A DNA stretch of 64,000 nt, taken from Pelomonas sp. Root1237. GTDB lineage: Bacteria > Pseudomonadota > Gammaproteobacteria > Burkholderiales > Burkholderiaceae_C. The notes beneath the pieces were generated by a model, which was not told where the DNA came from, did not search any database, and was given only the letters and a program-made list of their open reading frames with translations. Shown here in pieces: positions 19,102-28,459 of this stretch. Positions within the stretch are counted from its first letter, which is position 1. The number at the start of each line of letters is the position of its first letter. Location: assembly GCF_001425055.1 (NCBI RefSeq), contig NZ_LMDK01000016.1:62001-126000 (forward strand). Reading direction: 5' to 3'. The position numbers and the translations under genes are program-made.

Positions 19102-20190
19102 ATGAGCTCGGGCACCCTGCAGGTCTTTGCCGGCCCGGCCGCGAAAGCGCAGCTGGCCGAGCGCGGCCTGCGCGCCGAGGACATTGGCTTGATTCCCGCT
19201 GCCGCCGGCGGTCCCAAGGGGCTGATCCTCAACGGGCTGGACCGTTTCGTCTTCGGTGAATGGCTGCCGCAAAGCCAGCATCCGGTGCATCTCGTCGGCG
19301 CCAGCATCGGTGCCTGGCGCATGGCCACGGCTGCGCTGGCGCACCGCGACGTGCCGGATGCGTTCAACACCATGGCCGAGGCCTATGTGACACAGGAGTA
19401 CGACGTGTTGCCCGGCGAGAAGCGCCCGCGGCCCGAGGGTGTCAGCAAGCGCTTCGGCGAGATCCTGGGCGATATCTTCGAGGGCCGCGAGGCCGAAGTG
19501 CTGGCCCACCCGCGGCTGCGCCTGCACGTGGTCACGTCGCGAGGCCGCGCTGGCTTGCTGGCGCGAGAAGGCAAGCTGCGCACGCCTCTGGGCTACCTCG
19601 GCGCGTTCGCGGCGAACGCCATGTCACGCCCGCTGCTGGGCCGCTTCCTGGAGCGCGTCGTCTTCTCCGACCCGCGCGACCGCCTGCCGCTGAAGCTCAA
19701 CGACTTCACGAGCCGCGAGGTGCATCTGTCGCGCGCCAACCTGCGCGGCGCGCTGCTGGCAAGCTGCTCCATCCCCTTCTGGCTGCAGGCCCAGCACGAC
19801 CTGCCCGGCGCGCCGCGCGGCGCCTACTGGGACGGGGGCATCACCGACTACCACCTGCACCTGGACTACCGCGCACTGCAGTCGTCCACCGCGCCGCTGG
19901 TGCTTTACCCGCATTTCCAGCGCCAGGTGGTGCCCGGCTGGCTGGACAAGGCGTTGAAACACCGCCACCGCTCGACGGACTTCCTCGACAACGTCGTGCT
20001 GCTGTGCCCGTCGCCCGATTTCATCGCCAGGCTGCCCGGCGCCAAGCTGCCCGACCGCAATGACTTCATGGCGCTGGACGCCGCCGAGCGCCGCCGCCGC
20101 TGGCGCGTCGCCGTGACGGAAAGCCAGCGCCTGGCCGATGAATTCGCTGCGTTGGCCCAGCGCGACTCCATTTCCGCCCTGCCGCTTTAG
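19102..20190 (+). CDS. Patatin-like phospholipase family protein
   Basis: 362-residue protein with the patatin catalytic dyad: oxyanion loop GGPKG (36-40), nucleophile elbow GASIG (66-70, Ser68) and DGG (244-246, Asp244). Patatin-type enzymes hydrolyse acyl esters of lipids. The rest is divergent from canonical patatins and has no signal peptide or membrane segment, suggesting a cytoplasmic or peripheral protein. It is only 19 bases downstream of the TonB receptor, so the two may be co-transcribed. The lipid substrate is unknown. The thrS promoter seems to begin within its last codons. Confidence 0.8.
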   Translation: MSSGTLQVFAGPAAKAQLAERGLRAEDIGLIPAAAGGPKGLILNGLDRFVFGEWLPQSQHPVHLVGASIGAWRMATAALAHRDVPDAFNTMAEAYVTQEYDVLPGEKRPRPEGVSKRFGEILGDIFEGREAEVLAHPRLRLHVVTSRGRAGLLAREGKLRTPLGYLGAFAANAMSRPLLGRFLERVVFSDPRDRLPLKLNDFTSREVHLSRANLRGALLASCSIPFWLQAQHDLPGAPRGAYWDGGITDYHLHLDYRALQSSTAPLVLYPHFQRQVVPGWLDKALKHRHRSTDFLDNVVLLCPSPDFIARLPGAKLPDRNDFMALDAAERRRRWRVAVTESQRLADEFAALAQRDSISALPL

Positions 20191-20193
20191 AAT
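20188..20193 (+). promoter_or_regulatory. Probable -10 element of the thrS operon
   Basis: TAGAAT overlaps the last codon and stop of the patatin-like gene, about 44 bases before the leader-peptide ATG. It matches five of six bases of the sigma-70 -10 consensus. No convincing -35 hexamer was found at the proper distance, so the assignment is tentative. Confidence 0.4.
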
Positions 20194-20236
20194 CTCGCCT
20201 TCCTCCCCTCACAAGAGCGAGAAAGGCACCCTGGTT

Positions 20237-20275
20237 ATGACACCGCGAACTACGTTCCCGTTTACCGGTAGTTAG
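20237..20275 (+). CDS. thrS leader peptide, Thr/Phe-rich (12 residues)
   Basis: A short frame upstream of thrS encodes [12 protein letters not shown], then TAG. Four of 12 codons are Thr, each a different codon (ACA, ACT, ACG, ACC), and two are Phe (TTC, TTT). An AAAGG ribosome-site-like stretch lies about ten bases upstream. A strong hairpin with a T run (20318-20346) follows and ends 24 bases before thrS. Thr and Phe are exactly the amino acids charged by the synthetases of the downstream operon (ThrS, PheST), so this is a likely attenuation leader peptide sensing both charged tRNAs. E. coli pheM is a precedent for Phe attenuation; the double-specificity form is inferred here. Confidence 0.75.
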   Translation: MTPRTTFPFTGS

Positions 20276-20346
20276 TCGGCCGCGGCTCGTCACGTCTTCT
20301 CGCCTTCGGGCACAAACAAAGCGCGGCAAGTGGCCGCGCTTTTTTG
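20276..20346 (+). terminator. Attenuator: anti-terminator arm and rho-independent terminator
   Basis: The terminator stem is AGCGCGGC (20320-20327) with GCCGCGCT (20333-20340), loop AAGTG, then a T run to 20345. The arms extend into AAACAAA/TTTGTTTG. Just after the leader-peptide stop, GCCGCG (20279-20284) can pair instead with CGCGGC of the terminator's left arm, which would prevent the terminator. A stalled ribosome in the leader peptide could therefore switch the fold. The alternative pairing is read by eye and no energies were computed. Confidence 0.7.
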
Positions 20347-20369
20347 TTTGTCGCCTCTTCGGAGCACCC

Positions 20370-22277
20370 ATGATTTCGATTCAACTCCCCGACGGCTCGC
20401 GCCGTGAATACCCCGCCGCGCTGTCGGTCGGCGACGTCGCCGCCAGCATCGGTGCCGGCCTGGCCAAGGCCGCCCTCGGCGGCAAGGTCGACGGCAAGGT
20501 CGTCGACCTCAGCCACGTCATCGACCACGACGTGCAGCTCGCCATCGTCACCGAGAAGGACGCCGACGGCCTGGAGCTGATCCGCCACTCGACGGCCCAC
20601 CTGCTGGCCTACGCGGTCAAGTCGCTCTACCCCGACGCCCAGGTCACCATCGGCCCGGTCATCGAGAACGGCTTCTATTACGACTTTGCCTACAAGCGCC
20701 CGTTCACGCCCGACGATCTGGCCGCCATCGAGGCCAAGATGACCGAGCTGGCCAGGAAGGACGAGAAGGTCTCGCGCCGCGTGCTGCCGCGCGACGAGGC
20801 GGTGGCGCACTTCAAGGCCATGGGCGAGGCCTACAAGGCTGAGATCATCGAAAGCATCCCGGCCGACCAGGATGTGTCGCTGTATGCCGAAGGTGCCTTC
20901 GAAGACCTGTGCCGCGGCCCCCACGTGCCCAGCACGGGCAAGCTCAAGCACTTCAAGCTGATGAAGGTGGCCGGCGCCTACTGGCGTGGCGATCATCGCA
21001 ACGAGATGCTGCAACGCATCTACGGCACGGCCTGGGCGACCAAGGACGACCTCCAGAAGTACCTGGTGATGCTGGAGGAAGCCGAGAAGCGCGACCACCG
21101 CCGCCTCGGCAGGGAGCTGGACCTCTTCCACATCGACGAGCACGCCCCCGGCGTCGTCTTCTGGCATCCCAAGGGCTGGACGGTCTGGCAGGAGGTGGAG
21201 CAGTACATGCGCCGCGTCTACCGCGACAACGGCTACCAGGAGGTCAAGGGCCCGCAGCTGCTCGACAAGACGCTGTGGGAGGCCACGGGCCACTGGGACA
21301 AGTACCGCGACAACATGTTCACGACGGAGTCGGAGAAGCGCGATTACGCGCTCAAGCCGATGAACTGCCCGGGCCACATCCTGATCTTCAAGCACGGCGT
21401 CAAGAGCTACCGCGACCTGCCGCTGCGCTTCGGCGAGTTCGGCCAGTGCCATCGCAACGAGCCCACCGGCGGCCTGCACGGCATCATGCGCGTGCGCGGC
21501 TTCACGCAGGACGATGGCCACATCTTCTGCACGGAAGACCAGATCCTGGCCGAGTGCGTGGCCTACACGGCCCTGCTGCAGAAGGTCTACACGGACTTCG
21601 GCTTCACGGACATCATCTACAAAGTCGCGACGCGCCCTGACGCCCGCATCGGCTCCGACGAGGTCTGGGACAAGGCCGAGCACGCGCTGATGGAATCGCT
21701 GCGTGCCTCGGGCGTGGACTTCATCATCTCCCCCGGAGACGGCGCCTTCTACGGCCCCAAGATCGAGTACACGCTGAAGGACGCCCTCGGCCGCCAATGG
21801 CAGTGCGGCACGATGCAGGTCGATTTCTCGATGCCGGGGCGCCTGGGCGCCGAGTTCGTCGACGAGGACGGCCAGCACAAGACACCCGTCATGCTGCACC
21901 GCGCAATCGTCGGCAGCCTGGAGCGTTTCATCGGCATCTTGATCGAGCAGCATGCCGGCGCGCTGCCCGTCTGGCTGGCTCCGACGCAGGTGGTGGTGGC
22001 CAATATCACCGACGCGCAGGCCGATTACGTGTCTGAAATTGTGAAATCGCTGCAAAAACAAGGGCTTAGGGCCTCAGCAGATTTGCGCAACGAGAAGATC
22101 ACCTATAAAATCCGCCAGCATTCCATGCAAAAGCTGCCGTACATCCTCGTCGTAGGCGACAAGGAAAAGGCGAATGGCAGCGTTGCGGTACGCGCCCGTG
22201 GCAACCAGGACCTCGGCGTGATGCCCCTGCAGGACTTCCTCTCTCGGATCTCCGCAGACATCACCAACAAGGTCTGA
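20370..22277 (+). CDS. thrS: Threonyl-tRNA synthetase
   Basis: 635-residue class II aminoacyl-tRNA synthetase that charges tRNA-Thr. The protein has the usual TGS domain (residues 1-60, [16 protein letters not shown]), the editing domain with [12 protein letters not shown] (metal-binding His region), SAD domain, the catalytic core with motif 2 ([34 protein letters not shown]), motif 3 ([20 protein letters not shown]) and a C-terminal anticodon-binding domain. It is first gene of the thrS-infC-rpmI-rplT-pheS-pheT-ihfA operon. Its leader carries the Thr/Phe attenuator described separately. Confidence 0.98.
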   Translation: MISIQLPDGSRREYPAALSVGDVAASIGAGLAKAALGGKVDGKVVDLSHVIDHDVQLAIVTEKDADGLELIRHSTAHLLAYAVKSLYPDAQVTIGPVIENGFYYDFAYKRPFTPDDLAAIEAKMTELARKDEKVSRRVLPRDEAVAHFKAMGEAYKAEIIESIPADQDVSLYAEGAFEDLCRGPHVPSTGKLKHFKLMKVAGAYWRGDHRNEMLQRIYGTAWATKDDLQKYLVMLEEAEKRDHRRLGRELDLFHIDEHAPGVVFWHPKGWTVWQEVEQYMRRVYRDNGYQEVKGPQLLDKTLWEATGHWDKYRDNMFTTESEKRDYALKPMNCPGHILIFKHGVKSYRDLPLRFGEFGQCHRNEPTGGLHGIMRVRGFTQDDGHIFCTEDQILAECVAYTALLQKVYTDFGFTDIIYKVATRPDARIGSDEVWDKAEHALMESLRASGVDFIISPGDGAFYGPKIEYTLKDALGRQWQCGTMQVDFSMPGRLGAEFVDEDGQHKTPVMLHRAIVGSLERFIGILIEQHAGALPVWLAPTQVVVANITDAQADYVSEIVKSLQKQGLRASADLRNEKITYKIRQHSMQKLPYILVVGDKEKANGSVAVRARGNQDLGVMPLQDFLSRISADITNKV

Positions 22278-22343
22278 AGCCTTTCGGGCGCGATTTGTTT
22301 TGTTTGGGCCTCTCGCCTGGGGGCCCGTTGAAAGGTCTACACC

Positions 22344-22889
22344 ATCGCTACGTTTGCTGACCGTCGTGCGATTCCGGAGCGCAAGCACCGGTTGAACCGC
22401 GAAATCATGGCTCCCGAAGTCCGTCTGAACGGCCCCGAGAACGAACCCATCGGCGTCGTCAGCATCCAGGAAGCCCTGCGTATGGCGGGCGACATGGATG
22501 TGGATCTGGTCGAGATCTCTGCCACCGCCAATCCGCCGGTCTGCCGGCTGATGGACTACGGCAAGTTCAAGTACCAGGAGCAAAAGCGCGCTGCCGAAGC
22601 CAAGTCCAAGCAGAAGATCATCGAAATCAAGGAAGTCAAATTCCGTCCGGGCACGGACGAAGGCGACTACCAGATCAAGATGCGCAATCTGCGCCGCTTC
22701 ATTGCCGAAGACGGTGACAAGGGCAAGGTCACGCTGCGCTACCGGGGCCGTGAAATCACCCACCAGGACATCGGTATGCGCCTGCTGGAGCGGATTCGCG
22801 ACGAACTGGCCGACGTGGCGATCGTTGAGAACATGCCGAAGCTCGAAGGTCGGCAGATGATCATGGTCCTGGCGCCCAAAAAGCGCTAA
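22344..22889 (+). CDS. infC: Translation initiation factor IF-3, ATC start
   Basis: 181-residue IF-3. The frame begins at ATC 22344 after GAAAGG, giving [21 protein letters not shown], the N-terminus conserved in betaproteobacterial IF-3. A TTG at 22392 is in frame but would delete that conserved region. The N-domain ([27 protein letters not shown]), linker KYQEQKR and the C-domain ([34 protein letters not shown]) are complete. IF-3 rejects non-canonical start codons, so an ATC start allows the factor to limit its own synthesis, as is established for the ATT start of E. coli infC. Confidence 0.93.
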   Translation: MATFADRRAIPERKHRLNREIMAPEVRLNGPENEPIGVVSIQEALRMAGDMDVDLVEISATANPPVCRLMDYGKFKYQEQKRAAEAKSKQKIIEIKEVKFRPGTDEGDYQIKMRNLRRFIAEDGDKGKVTLRYRGREITHQDIGMRLLERIRDELADVAIVENMPKLEGRQMIMVLAPKKR

Positions 22890-22952
22890 AGCCCGAAGAG
22901 TTCAACCCGCCGGTTTGGTCGCCGACGGGTTCATTAGTCTCCTGAGGCCAAC

Positions 22953-22993
22953 AAGTGCGCCGGGCTCACCGGCGCCGCCCCAGGGACGCACTT
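22953..22993 (+). promoter_or_regulatory. Hairpin in the rpmI leader next to the ribosome site
   Basis: Arms AAGTGCG (22953-22959) and CGCACTT (22987-22993) enclose a second small stem GCCGG-CTCA-CCGGC. The structure ends immediately before AGAAGGAG, the rpmI ribosome site, so folding could hide or expose it. L20 represses rpmI-rplT translation in other bacteria by binding leader RNA; whether this is such a site is inference. Confidence 0.55.
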
Positions 22994-23008
22994 AGAAGGA
23001 GCATCAAC

Positions 23009-23212
23009 ATGCCCAAAATGAAGACCAAGAGCAGCGCGAAAAAGCGTTTTCGCGTTCGTCCGGGAGGCACCGTCAAGCGCGGTCAGGCGTTCAAGCGCCA
23101 CATCCTGACCAAGAAGACCACGAAGAACAAGCGTCAGCTCCGCGGCGCCGTCACCGTGCACGAAACCAACATGGGTCACATCGCTCAGATGCTGCCCTTT
23201 GCTGGCCTGTAA
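23009..23212 (+). CDS. rpmI: 50S ribosomal protein L35
   Basis: 67-residue very basic protein beginning [20 protein letters not shown], the invariant start of bacterial L35, with [11 protein letters not shown] and a C-terminal MLPFAGL. A strong ribosome site (AGAAGGAG) lies 8 bases before ATG. It lies between infC and rplT, as in most bacteria. Confidence 0.98.
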   Translation: MPKMKTKSSAKKRFRVRPGGTVKRGQAFKRHILTKKTTKNKRQLRGAVTVHETNMGHIAQMLPFAGL

Positions 23213-23238
23213 TTCATCACTGACTCAAGGAGAAACAC

Positions 23239-23595
23239 ATGCCTCGCGTCAAACGTGGTGTAACCGCTCGTGCCCGTCACAAGAAGGTCTTGGCTCTGGC
23301 CAAGGGCTTCCGGGGTCGTCGTAAGAACGTCTTCCGCATCGCCAAGCAGGCGGTGATGAAGGCGGGCCAATACGCCTACCGTGACCGTCGTACCAAGAAG
23401 CGCGTCTTCCGCCAGCTCTGGATTGCCCGTATCAACGCTGCATCGCGTGGTCTGGGTCTGTCCTACAGCAAGTTCGTGGCGGGTCTGAAGAAGGCCCAGA
23501 TCGAGATCGACCGCAAGGTCCTCGCCGATCTGGCCGTGAACGACCCGGCTGGTTTTGCCAGCATCTTCGCCAAGGTGAAGGCCGCGCTCGCCTGA
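23239..23595 (+). CDS. rplT: 50S ribosomal protein L20
   Basis: 118-residue basic protein starting [33 protein letters not shown], the typical N-terminal RNA-binding extension of L20, with the globular half ending [11 protein letters not shown]. The AAGGAG ribosome site is just upstream, and only 26 bases separate it from rpmI. L20 is an early assembly protein of the 50S subunit and an autoregulator of rpmI-rplT in several bacteria. Confidence 0.98.
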   Translation: MPRVKRGVTARARHKKVLALAKGFRGRRKNVFRIAKQAVMKAGQYAYRDRRTKKRVFRQLWIARINAASRGLGLSYSKFVAGLKKAQIEIDRKVLADLAVNDPAGFASIFAKVKAALA

Positions 23596-23636
23596 TTGCG
23601 ATTCGCCCTGGCTCGCGTCGGGGCACGCAAACTTTC

Positions 23637-23666
23637 AGGGCCGGCCCACCAGGGTCGGCCCTTTTT
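23637..23666 (+). terminator. Internal rho-independent terminator between rplT and pheS
   Basis: Stem AGGGCCG (23637-23643) with CGGCCCT (23656-23662) is followed by a run of T to 23666, 16 bases before the pheS ATG. Since pheS-pheT follow directly, it probably acts as a partial terminator or a second attenuation point that lowers pheST expression relative to ribosomal protein genes. No Phe-rich leader frame like pheM was found in the gap. Confidence 0.75.
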
Positions 23667-23681
23667 CATTCCGAATTCCGA

Positions 23682-24725
23682 ATGTCTGATCTCGACGCTC
23701 TTCTTGAAGCGGCACGCAGCGACTTTGCCGCCGCGCCCACACCTGCCGAACTGGAAAACGCCAAGGCCCGTTTCCTTGGCAAGTCCGGTCGCGTGACTGA
23801 GTTGATGAAGGGCCTGGGCGCCCTCAGCATCGAGGAGAAGAAGACTCGCGGCGCCGAGATCAACCAGCTCAAGGTCGGCATCGAGGCCGCCCTGACCGCC
23901 CGCCGCGACGCGCTGGCCGCCGCCGAGCTCGAGAAGCAGCTCAAGGCTGAAGCGCTCGATGTCACCCTGCCCGGCCGCCAGCGCGGCACCGGTGGCCTGC
24001 ATCCCATCACGCGCGCCATGGAGCGCATCGAGGCCATCTTCGCCTCCATGGGCTTCGACGTGGCCGACGGCCCCGAGATCGAGACCGACTGGTACAGCTT
24101 CTCGGCGCTGAACAACCCCGAGAACCACCCGGCCCGCTCCATGCAGGACACGTTCTACGTCGACATGAAGGACGAGAACGGTGCCTGGCTGAACCTGCGT
24201 CCGCACACCAGCCCGATGCAGATCCGCTACGCGCAGGCCCACGCCAAGCGCTACGCGGGCCAGGACACCATGCCCGAAATCCGCGTCATCGCGCCGGGCC
24301 GCACCTACCGCGTCGACAGCGACGCCACCCACTCGCCCATGTTCCACCAGGTCGAAGGCCTGTGGGTGGGCGAGAACATTTCGTTCAAGGACCTGAAGGC
24401 GGTCTACCTCAACTTCATCACCGCCTTCTTCGAGACCGACCAGCTGCAGCTGCGCTTTCGCCCCAGCTACTTCCCCTTCACCGAGCCCAGCGCCGAGATC
24501 GACATCATGTTCGAGAGCGGTCCGCTGAAGGGCCGCTGGCTGGAGGTGTCGGGCTCCGGCCAGGTGCACCCGCAGGTGATCCGCAACATGGGCCTGGACC
24601 CCGAGCGCTACATCGGCTTCGCGTTCGGTTCCGGCATCGACCGCCTGGCCATGCTGCGCTATGGCGTCAACGACCTGCGCGCCTTCTTCGACGGCGACCT
24701 CCGCTTTCTCTCGCAGTTCAAGTAA
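23682..24725 (+). CDS. pheS: Phenylalanyl-tRNA synthetase alpha chain
   Basis: 347-residue catalytic chain of the PheRS (alpha-beta)2 enzyme. An N-terminal coiled coil (residues 1-85; [20 protein letters not shown]) binds tRNA. The class II core shows [19 protein letters not shown], the motif 2 region [14 protein letters not shown]-type stretch, [19 protein letters not shown] and the motif 3 [33 protein letters not shown]. It is followed six bases later by pheT. Confidence 0.98.
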   Translation: MSDLDALLEAARSDFAAAPTPAELENAKARFLGKSGRVTELMKGLGALSIEEKKTRGAEINQLKVGIEAALTARRDALAAAELEKQLKAEALDVTLPGRQRGTGGLHPITRAMERIEAIFASMGFDVADGPEIETDWYSFSALNNPENHPARSMQDTFYVDMKDENGAWLNLRPHTSPMQIRYAQAHAKRYAGQDTMPEIRVIAPGRTYRVDSDATHSPMFHQVEGLWVGENISFKDLKAVYLNFITAFFETDQLQLRFRPSYFPFTEPSAEIDIMFESGPLKGRWLEVSGSGQVHPQVIRNMGLDPERYIGFAFGSGIDRLAMLRYGVNDLRAFFDGDLRFLSQFK

Positions 24726-24731
24726 ATCGTT

Positions 24732-27161
24732 ATGCAATTCCCCGAGTCCTGGCTGCGCGAGTTCTGCAATCCGCCGCTGTCCACTGAAAAACTGGCCGAA
24801 CTGCTGACCATGTCCGGCATGGAGGTTGAAGAGCTGCGCCCCGTGGCGCCGCCTTTCCACGGCATCGTCGTCGCCGAAATCCTCGAAGCCGAACAGCACC
24901 CCAACGCCGACAAGCTGCGTGTCTGCAAGGTCAACGCCGGCGGCGCCGAACCGCTGCAGATCGTCTGCGGTGCACCCAACGCCCGTGTCGGCATCAAGGT
25001 GCCGCTGGCCACCGTCGGCGCCGAGCTGCCCACCGATGACGCAGCCAAGCCCTTCAAGATCGGTGTCGGCAAGCTGCGCGGCGTCGAGAGCTTCGGCATG
25101 CTGTGTTCGGCCCGCGAGCTCAAGCTCAGCGAAGACCACGGCGGCCTGCTGGAACTGCCCGCCGATGCCGTCATTGGCGAAGACATCCGCAAACACCTGA
25201 ATCTCGACGACACCCTCTTCACGCTGAAGCTCACGCCCAACCTGGGCCATGGGCTGAGCGTCTTCGGTGTGGCCCGTGAGGTGGCTGCGCTGACCGGCGT
25301 GCCGCTGCTCAAGGCCGAGTTTCCGCCGGTGAAGCCCGGCATCGACGACAAGCTGCCCATCCGTATCGAGGCGCCCGACCTGTGCGGCCGCTTCTCCGGC
25401 CGCATCGTCAAGGGCATCGACACCAAGGCCAAGACGCCTGCCTGGATGGTCCAGCGCCTGGAGCGCTGCGGCCAACGCTCGGTGACTGCCCTTGTCGACA
25501 TCTCCAACTACGTGATGTTCGAGTACGGCCGCCCGTCGCACATCTTCGACCTCGACAAGATCAGCGGCGAGCTGGTCGTGCGCTGGGGCAAGGCCGGCGA
25601 GCAGCTCAAGCTGCTGAATGGCAACACCATCACGGTGGATGAGAAGGTCGGCGTCATCGCCGATGCGCGCGAGGTCGAGTCCCTCGCCGGCATCATGGGC
25701 GGCGACCACACCGCAGTCTCCGACGACACTCACAACGTCTACGTCGAAGCCGCGTTCTGGTGGCCCGAGGCCGTCATGGGCCGTGGCCGCCGCTACAACT
25801 TCTCCACCGATGCCGGCCACCGCTTCGAGCGCGGCGTCGATGCGTCGCAGACCGTCGAGCACATCGAACGCGTCACGCAGCTCATCATCGACATCTGCGG
25901 CACGTCTGGCACCCAGGTCGGCCCGATGGACGACCAGTCGCCCAACGTGCCCACGCGCAAGCCCGTGACGCTGCGTGTGGCGCGCGCTGCCAAGGTCATC
26001 GGCATGCCGCTGACGCAAGCCCAGTGCGAAGGCGTGTTCACGCGTCTGGGCCTGCCATTCACGGCCGCTGACGGCGTGATCACGGTGACTCCGCCGAGCT
26101 GGCGCTTCGACATCCTGATCGAGGAAGACCTCATCGAGGAAGTCATCCGCGTGCTGGGCTATCCCACGTTGCCATCGACCGCGCCGCTGGCGCCCATCGT
26201 GGGCCGCACGGGCTCGGAATCGCGCCAGAGCACACACGCGCTGCGCCGCGCCGTCGCCGCACGCGACTACTTCGAGACGATCAACTTCAGCTTCGTCGAG
26301 GAACGCTGGGAGCGCGAGCTGGCCGGTGTCGCCGATCCCATCAAGCTGCTGAATCCCATCGCCGCGCCGCTGTCGGTGATGCGCACCAGCCTGATCGGCA
26401 GCCTGGTGCAGGTGCTGCGCCACAACCAGTCCCGCCGCGCGACGCGCGTGCGCGTGTTCGAGCTGGGCCGCGTGTTCAAGCGGGATGCTGGCGTGGCCAA
26501 CGGGCCGCTGAGCGTGGCCGGCATCGAGCAGCCGCTGCGCCTGGGCGGCCTGGCCTGGGGCTCCGCCGACCAGCAGCAATGGAGCCAGCGCGACCGCGCC
26601 GTCGACTTCTTTGACGTCAAGGGCGACCTCGAAGCCCTGTTCGCACCGCAGACGCTGAGCTTCGAAACCGCCGAGCACCCTGCCCTGCACCCCGGCCGCA
26701 GCGCAAGCGTCAAGCTGAACGGCGTCGCCATCGGCATCGTCGGCGAACTGCACCCGCGTTGGCGCCAGGCCTATGAGATCAGCGGCAGCGCCCCCGTCGT
26801 CTTTGAGCTCAATCTCGACGCCGCGCTGACTCGCACGCTGCCGCAAGGCCAGCCGCTGCCGCGCCAGCAGGCCGTGCAGCGCGACCTGGCCCTGGTCGTC
26901 AAGGACAGCACGCCCCACGACGCACTGATGGCCACTATCACGGCCGCTGGCGGCGCGCTGTTGCGTTCAGCCAAGCTCTTCGACGTCTTCAAACCCGCTG
27001 CTGGCGCCAGCACGGATCTGCAACCCGACGAGCGCTCCCTGGCCGTGCGCCTGGAACTGCTCGACGACGAAGCCACATTGACCGATGAGCGCATCGATGC
27101 GGCCGTGGCCGCCATCGTGGCCGCTGTCGGCGACCAGCTCGGCGGCCGCCTGCGCGGCTGA
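24732..27161 (+). CDS. pheT: Phenylalanyl-tRNA synthetase beta chain
   Basis: 809-residue partner chain of PheRS, of normal length for the family. The EMAP/tRNA-binding domain follows the first 40 residues ([27 protein letters not shown]). The B3/B4 editing domain contains [31 protein letters not shown] and [17 protein letters not shown]. The B5 region ([28 protein letters not shown]) and the C-terminal ferredoxin-like anticodon-binding domain ([23 protein letters not shown]) are complete. Confidence 0.98.
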   Translation: MQFPESWLREFCNPPLSTEKLAELLTMSGMEVEELRPVAPPFHGIVVAEILEAEQHPNADKLRVCKVNAGGAEPLQIVCGAPNARVGIKVPLATVGAELPTDDAAKPFKIGVGKLRGVESFGMLCSARELKLSEDHGGLLELPADAVIGEDIRKHLNLDDTLFTLKLTPNLGHGLSVFGVAREVAALTGVPLLKAEFPPVKPGIDDKLPIRIEAPDLCGRFSGRIVKGIDTKAKTPAWMVQRLERCGQRSVTALVDISNYVMFEYGRPSHIFDLDKISGELVVRWGKAGEQLKLLNGNTITVDEKVGVIADAREVESLAGIMGGDHTAVSDDTHNVYVEAAFWWPEAVMGRGRRYNFSTDAGHRFERGVDASQTVEHIERVTQLIIDICGTSGTQVGPMDDQSPNVPTRKPVTLRVARAAKVIGMPLTQAQCEGVFTRLGLPFTAADGVITVTPPSWRFDILIEEDLIEEVIRVLGYPTLPSTAPLAPIVGRTGSESRQSTHALRRAVAARDYFETINFSFVEERWERELAGVADPIKLLNPIAAPLSVMRTSLIGSLVQVLRHNQSRRATRVRVFELGRVFKRDAGVANGPLSVAGIEQPLRLGGLAWGSADQQQWSQRDRAVDFFDVKGDLEALFAPQTLSFETAEHPALHPGRSASVKLNGVAIGIVGELHPRWRQAYEISGSAPVVFELNLDAALTRTLPQGQPLPRQQAVQRDLALVVKDSTPHDALMATITAAGGALLRSAKLFDVFKPAAGASTDLQPDERSLAVRLELLDDEATLTDERIDAAVAAIVAAVGDQLGGRLRG

Positions 27162-27181
27162 CCCCAGGAACAGGAACACGA

Positions 27182-27553
27182 ATGGACGCGAACGACGCCA
27201 AGAAATCCGAATCCGCTGCGGTCGTCATCGGCAGCCTGGAAACGCCCACCCTGACCAAGGCCGAGCTGGCCGAGCTGCTGTTCGACAAGCTCGGGCTGAA
27301 CAAGCGCGAGTCCAAGGACATGGTCGAGGCCTTCTTCGACATGCTGCACGACAGCCTCGTCAAGGGCCAGGACGTCAAGCTCTCGGGCTTCGGCAACTTC
27401 AACATCCGCCGCAAGGCGCCGCGCCCGGGTCGCAACCCGCGCACCGGCGAGTCCATCCCGATCAAGGCCCGCAACGTCGTGACTTTTCACGCCTCCCACA
27501 AGCTCAAGGGGTTGGTGCAAGGCGATACGCCCAGCGGCGAAGACTTCGAGTAG
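27182..27553 (+). CDS. ihfA: Integration host factor alpha subunit
   Basis: 123-residue DNA-bending protein. After a ~20-residue polar N-terminal extension absent from the E. coli protein, it has the standard HU/IHF fold: [32 protein letters not shown] and the beta-arm [37 protein letters not shown] with the intercalating Pro in RNPRTG. IHF is needed to bring enhancer-bound activators to sigma-54 promoters, relevant to the promoter at 57489-57504. Its place after pheT and before a MerR gene is conserved in proteobacteria. Confidence 0.96.
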   Translation: MDANDAKKSESAAVVIGSLETPTLTKAELAELLFDKLGLNKRESKDMVEAFFDMLHDSLVKGQDVKLSGFGNFNIRRKAPRPGRNPRTGESIPIKARNVVTFHASHKLKGLVQGDTPSGEDFE

Positions 27554-27599
27554 AGTCTGACGCCTTGCCTCAGCTTTCGCTCCGAAGCCCTTGATTTCA

Positions 27600-28130
27600 A
27601 TGGACAAAGCGCTGCCTTCCATTCCCGCCAAACGCTACTTCACCATTGGTGAGGTCAGCGAGCTGTGCGGTGTGAAGCCGTATGTCCTGCGCTATTGGGA
27701 GCAGGAGTTCACCCAGCTCAAGCCCATGAAGCGGCGCGGCAACCGGCGCTATTACCAGCACCACGAGGTGCTGCTGATCCGCCGCATCCGCGACCTGCTC
27801 TACGACCAGGGCTTCACCATCAGCGGCGCGCGCAACCAGCTCAGCGAAGGCCTGCCATCGGCGGCCGCGGCGCAGAACTTCCGAGATGAAGCCGAGGCCG
27901 CACAGGCGCTCGAAGCCATGGATGGGGAACTCGACGGTGACGACGACGCCAGCGCGCCGGTCGAACTGGCGCATCTGCCCGCCGTCCGGTTGGCATCGCA
28001 TGCACATGCCCAGCCGCTGAAGGCCTCCGGGGCATCCTTGACACTGCCGGTGCTCGCCGTGGACCCGCTGACCTCTCTGGAGCAGGTTCGAGCCGAACTT
28101 CTTGCGATCCGAGCCAGCCTTCTGGGCTGA
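27600..28130 (+). CDS. MerR-family transcriptional regulator
   Basis: 176-residue regulator with an N-terminal MerR winged helix: YFTIGEVSELCGVKPYVLRYWEQEFTQLKPMKRRGNRRYYQHHEVLLIRRIRDLLYDQGFTISGAR (about residues 13-80). The C-terminal half is variable and Ala/Asp-rich, without metal-binding cysteines, so it is not a metal sensor of the classical kind. A gene of this type regularly follows ihfA in beta- and gammaproteobacteria, but its targets are unknown. The ATG at 27600 is chosen over the TTG nine bases earlier. Confidence 0.88.
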   Translation: MDKALPSIPAKRYFTIGEVSELCGVKPYVLRYWEQEFTQLKPMKRRGNRRYYQHHEVLLIRRIRDLLYDQGFTISGARNQLSEGLPSAAAAQNFRDEAEAAQALEAMDGELDGDDDASAPVELAHLPAVRLASHAHAQPLKASGASLTLPVLAVDPLTSLEQVRAELLAIRASLLG

Positions 28131-28147
28131 AAGCGCAATTCCTCGGT

Positions 28148-28153
28148 TATACT
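28148..28153 (+). promoter_or_regulatory. -10 element of tRNA-Pro
   Basis: TATACT, one base off the consensus, ends 12 bases before the first base of the tRNA. No clear -35 was recognised. Confidence 0.5.
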
Positions 28154-28164
28154 TTTTGGCTCAG

Positions 28165-28242
<78 letters not shown>

Positions 28243-28261
28243 TAAAACAATAAGAGAATCA

Positions 28262-28295
28262 ACGGCCTAGCAGCTTCGGCAGCTAGGCCGTTTTC
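28262..28295 (+). terminator. Rho-independent terminator after tRNA-Pro
   Basis: Ten-base-pair stem ACGGCCTAGC (28262-28271) with GCTAGGCCGT (28282-28291), followed by TTTTCC. It lies 19 bases after the tRNA. The remaining stretch to 28459 contains no gene I can support. Confidence 0.88.
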
Positions 28296-28459
28296 CTTTG
28301 TGGCCTCGGAAGGGGTCCACCGGAAAAAAGCTGCGAGGCCGGGTCCACGGCCAACAGGACGATTCGGCGGGCCGACCCGCATGACAGGCTTTGAGGGGCA
28401 CCAGCCTGCCGTTTTGCGCTGCCTACCGGGGAAAGAACGGATTTCGCCGCGGCCGTTGG

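Noticed and set aside
22392-22394. TTG 22392 as the infC start
   Set aside because: It would remove the conserved [14 protein letters not shown] region, which is encoded in frame from ATC 22344 after a proper ribosome site.
23596-23681. pheM-like Phe leader peptide before pheS
   Set aside because: The gap has a terminator but no short frame enriched in Phe codons with a ribosome site.
23463-26918. Very long open frame on the minus strand across rplT, pheS and pheT
   Set aside because: It mirrors conserved essential genes on the plus strand, its translation is compositionally biased without domains, and GC-rich DNA often leaves such antisense frames open.
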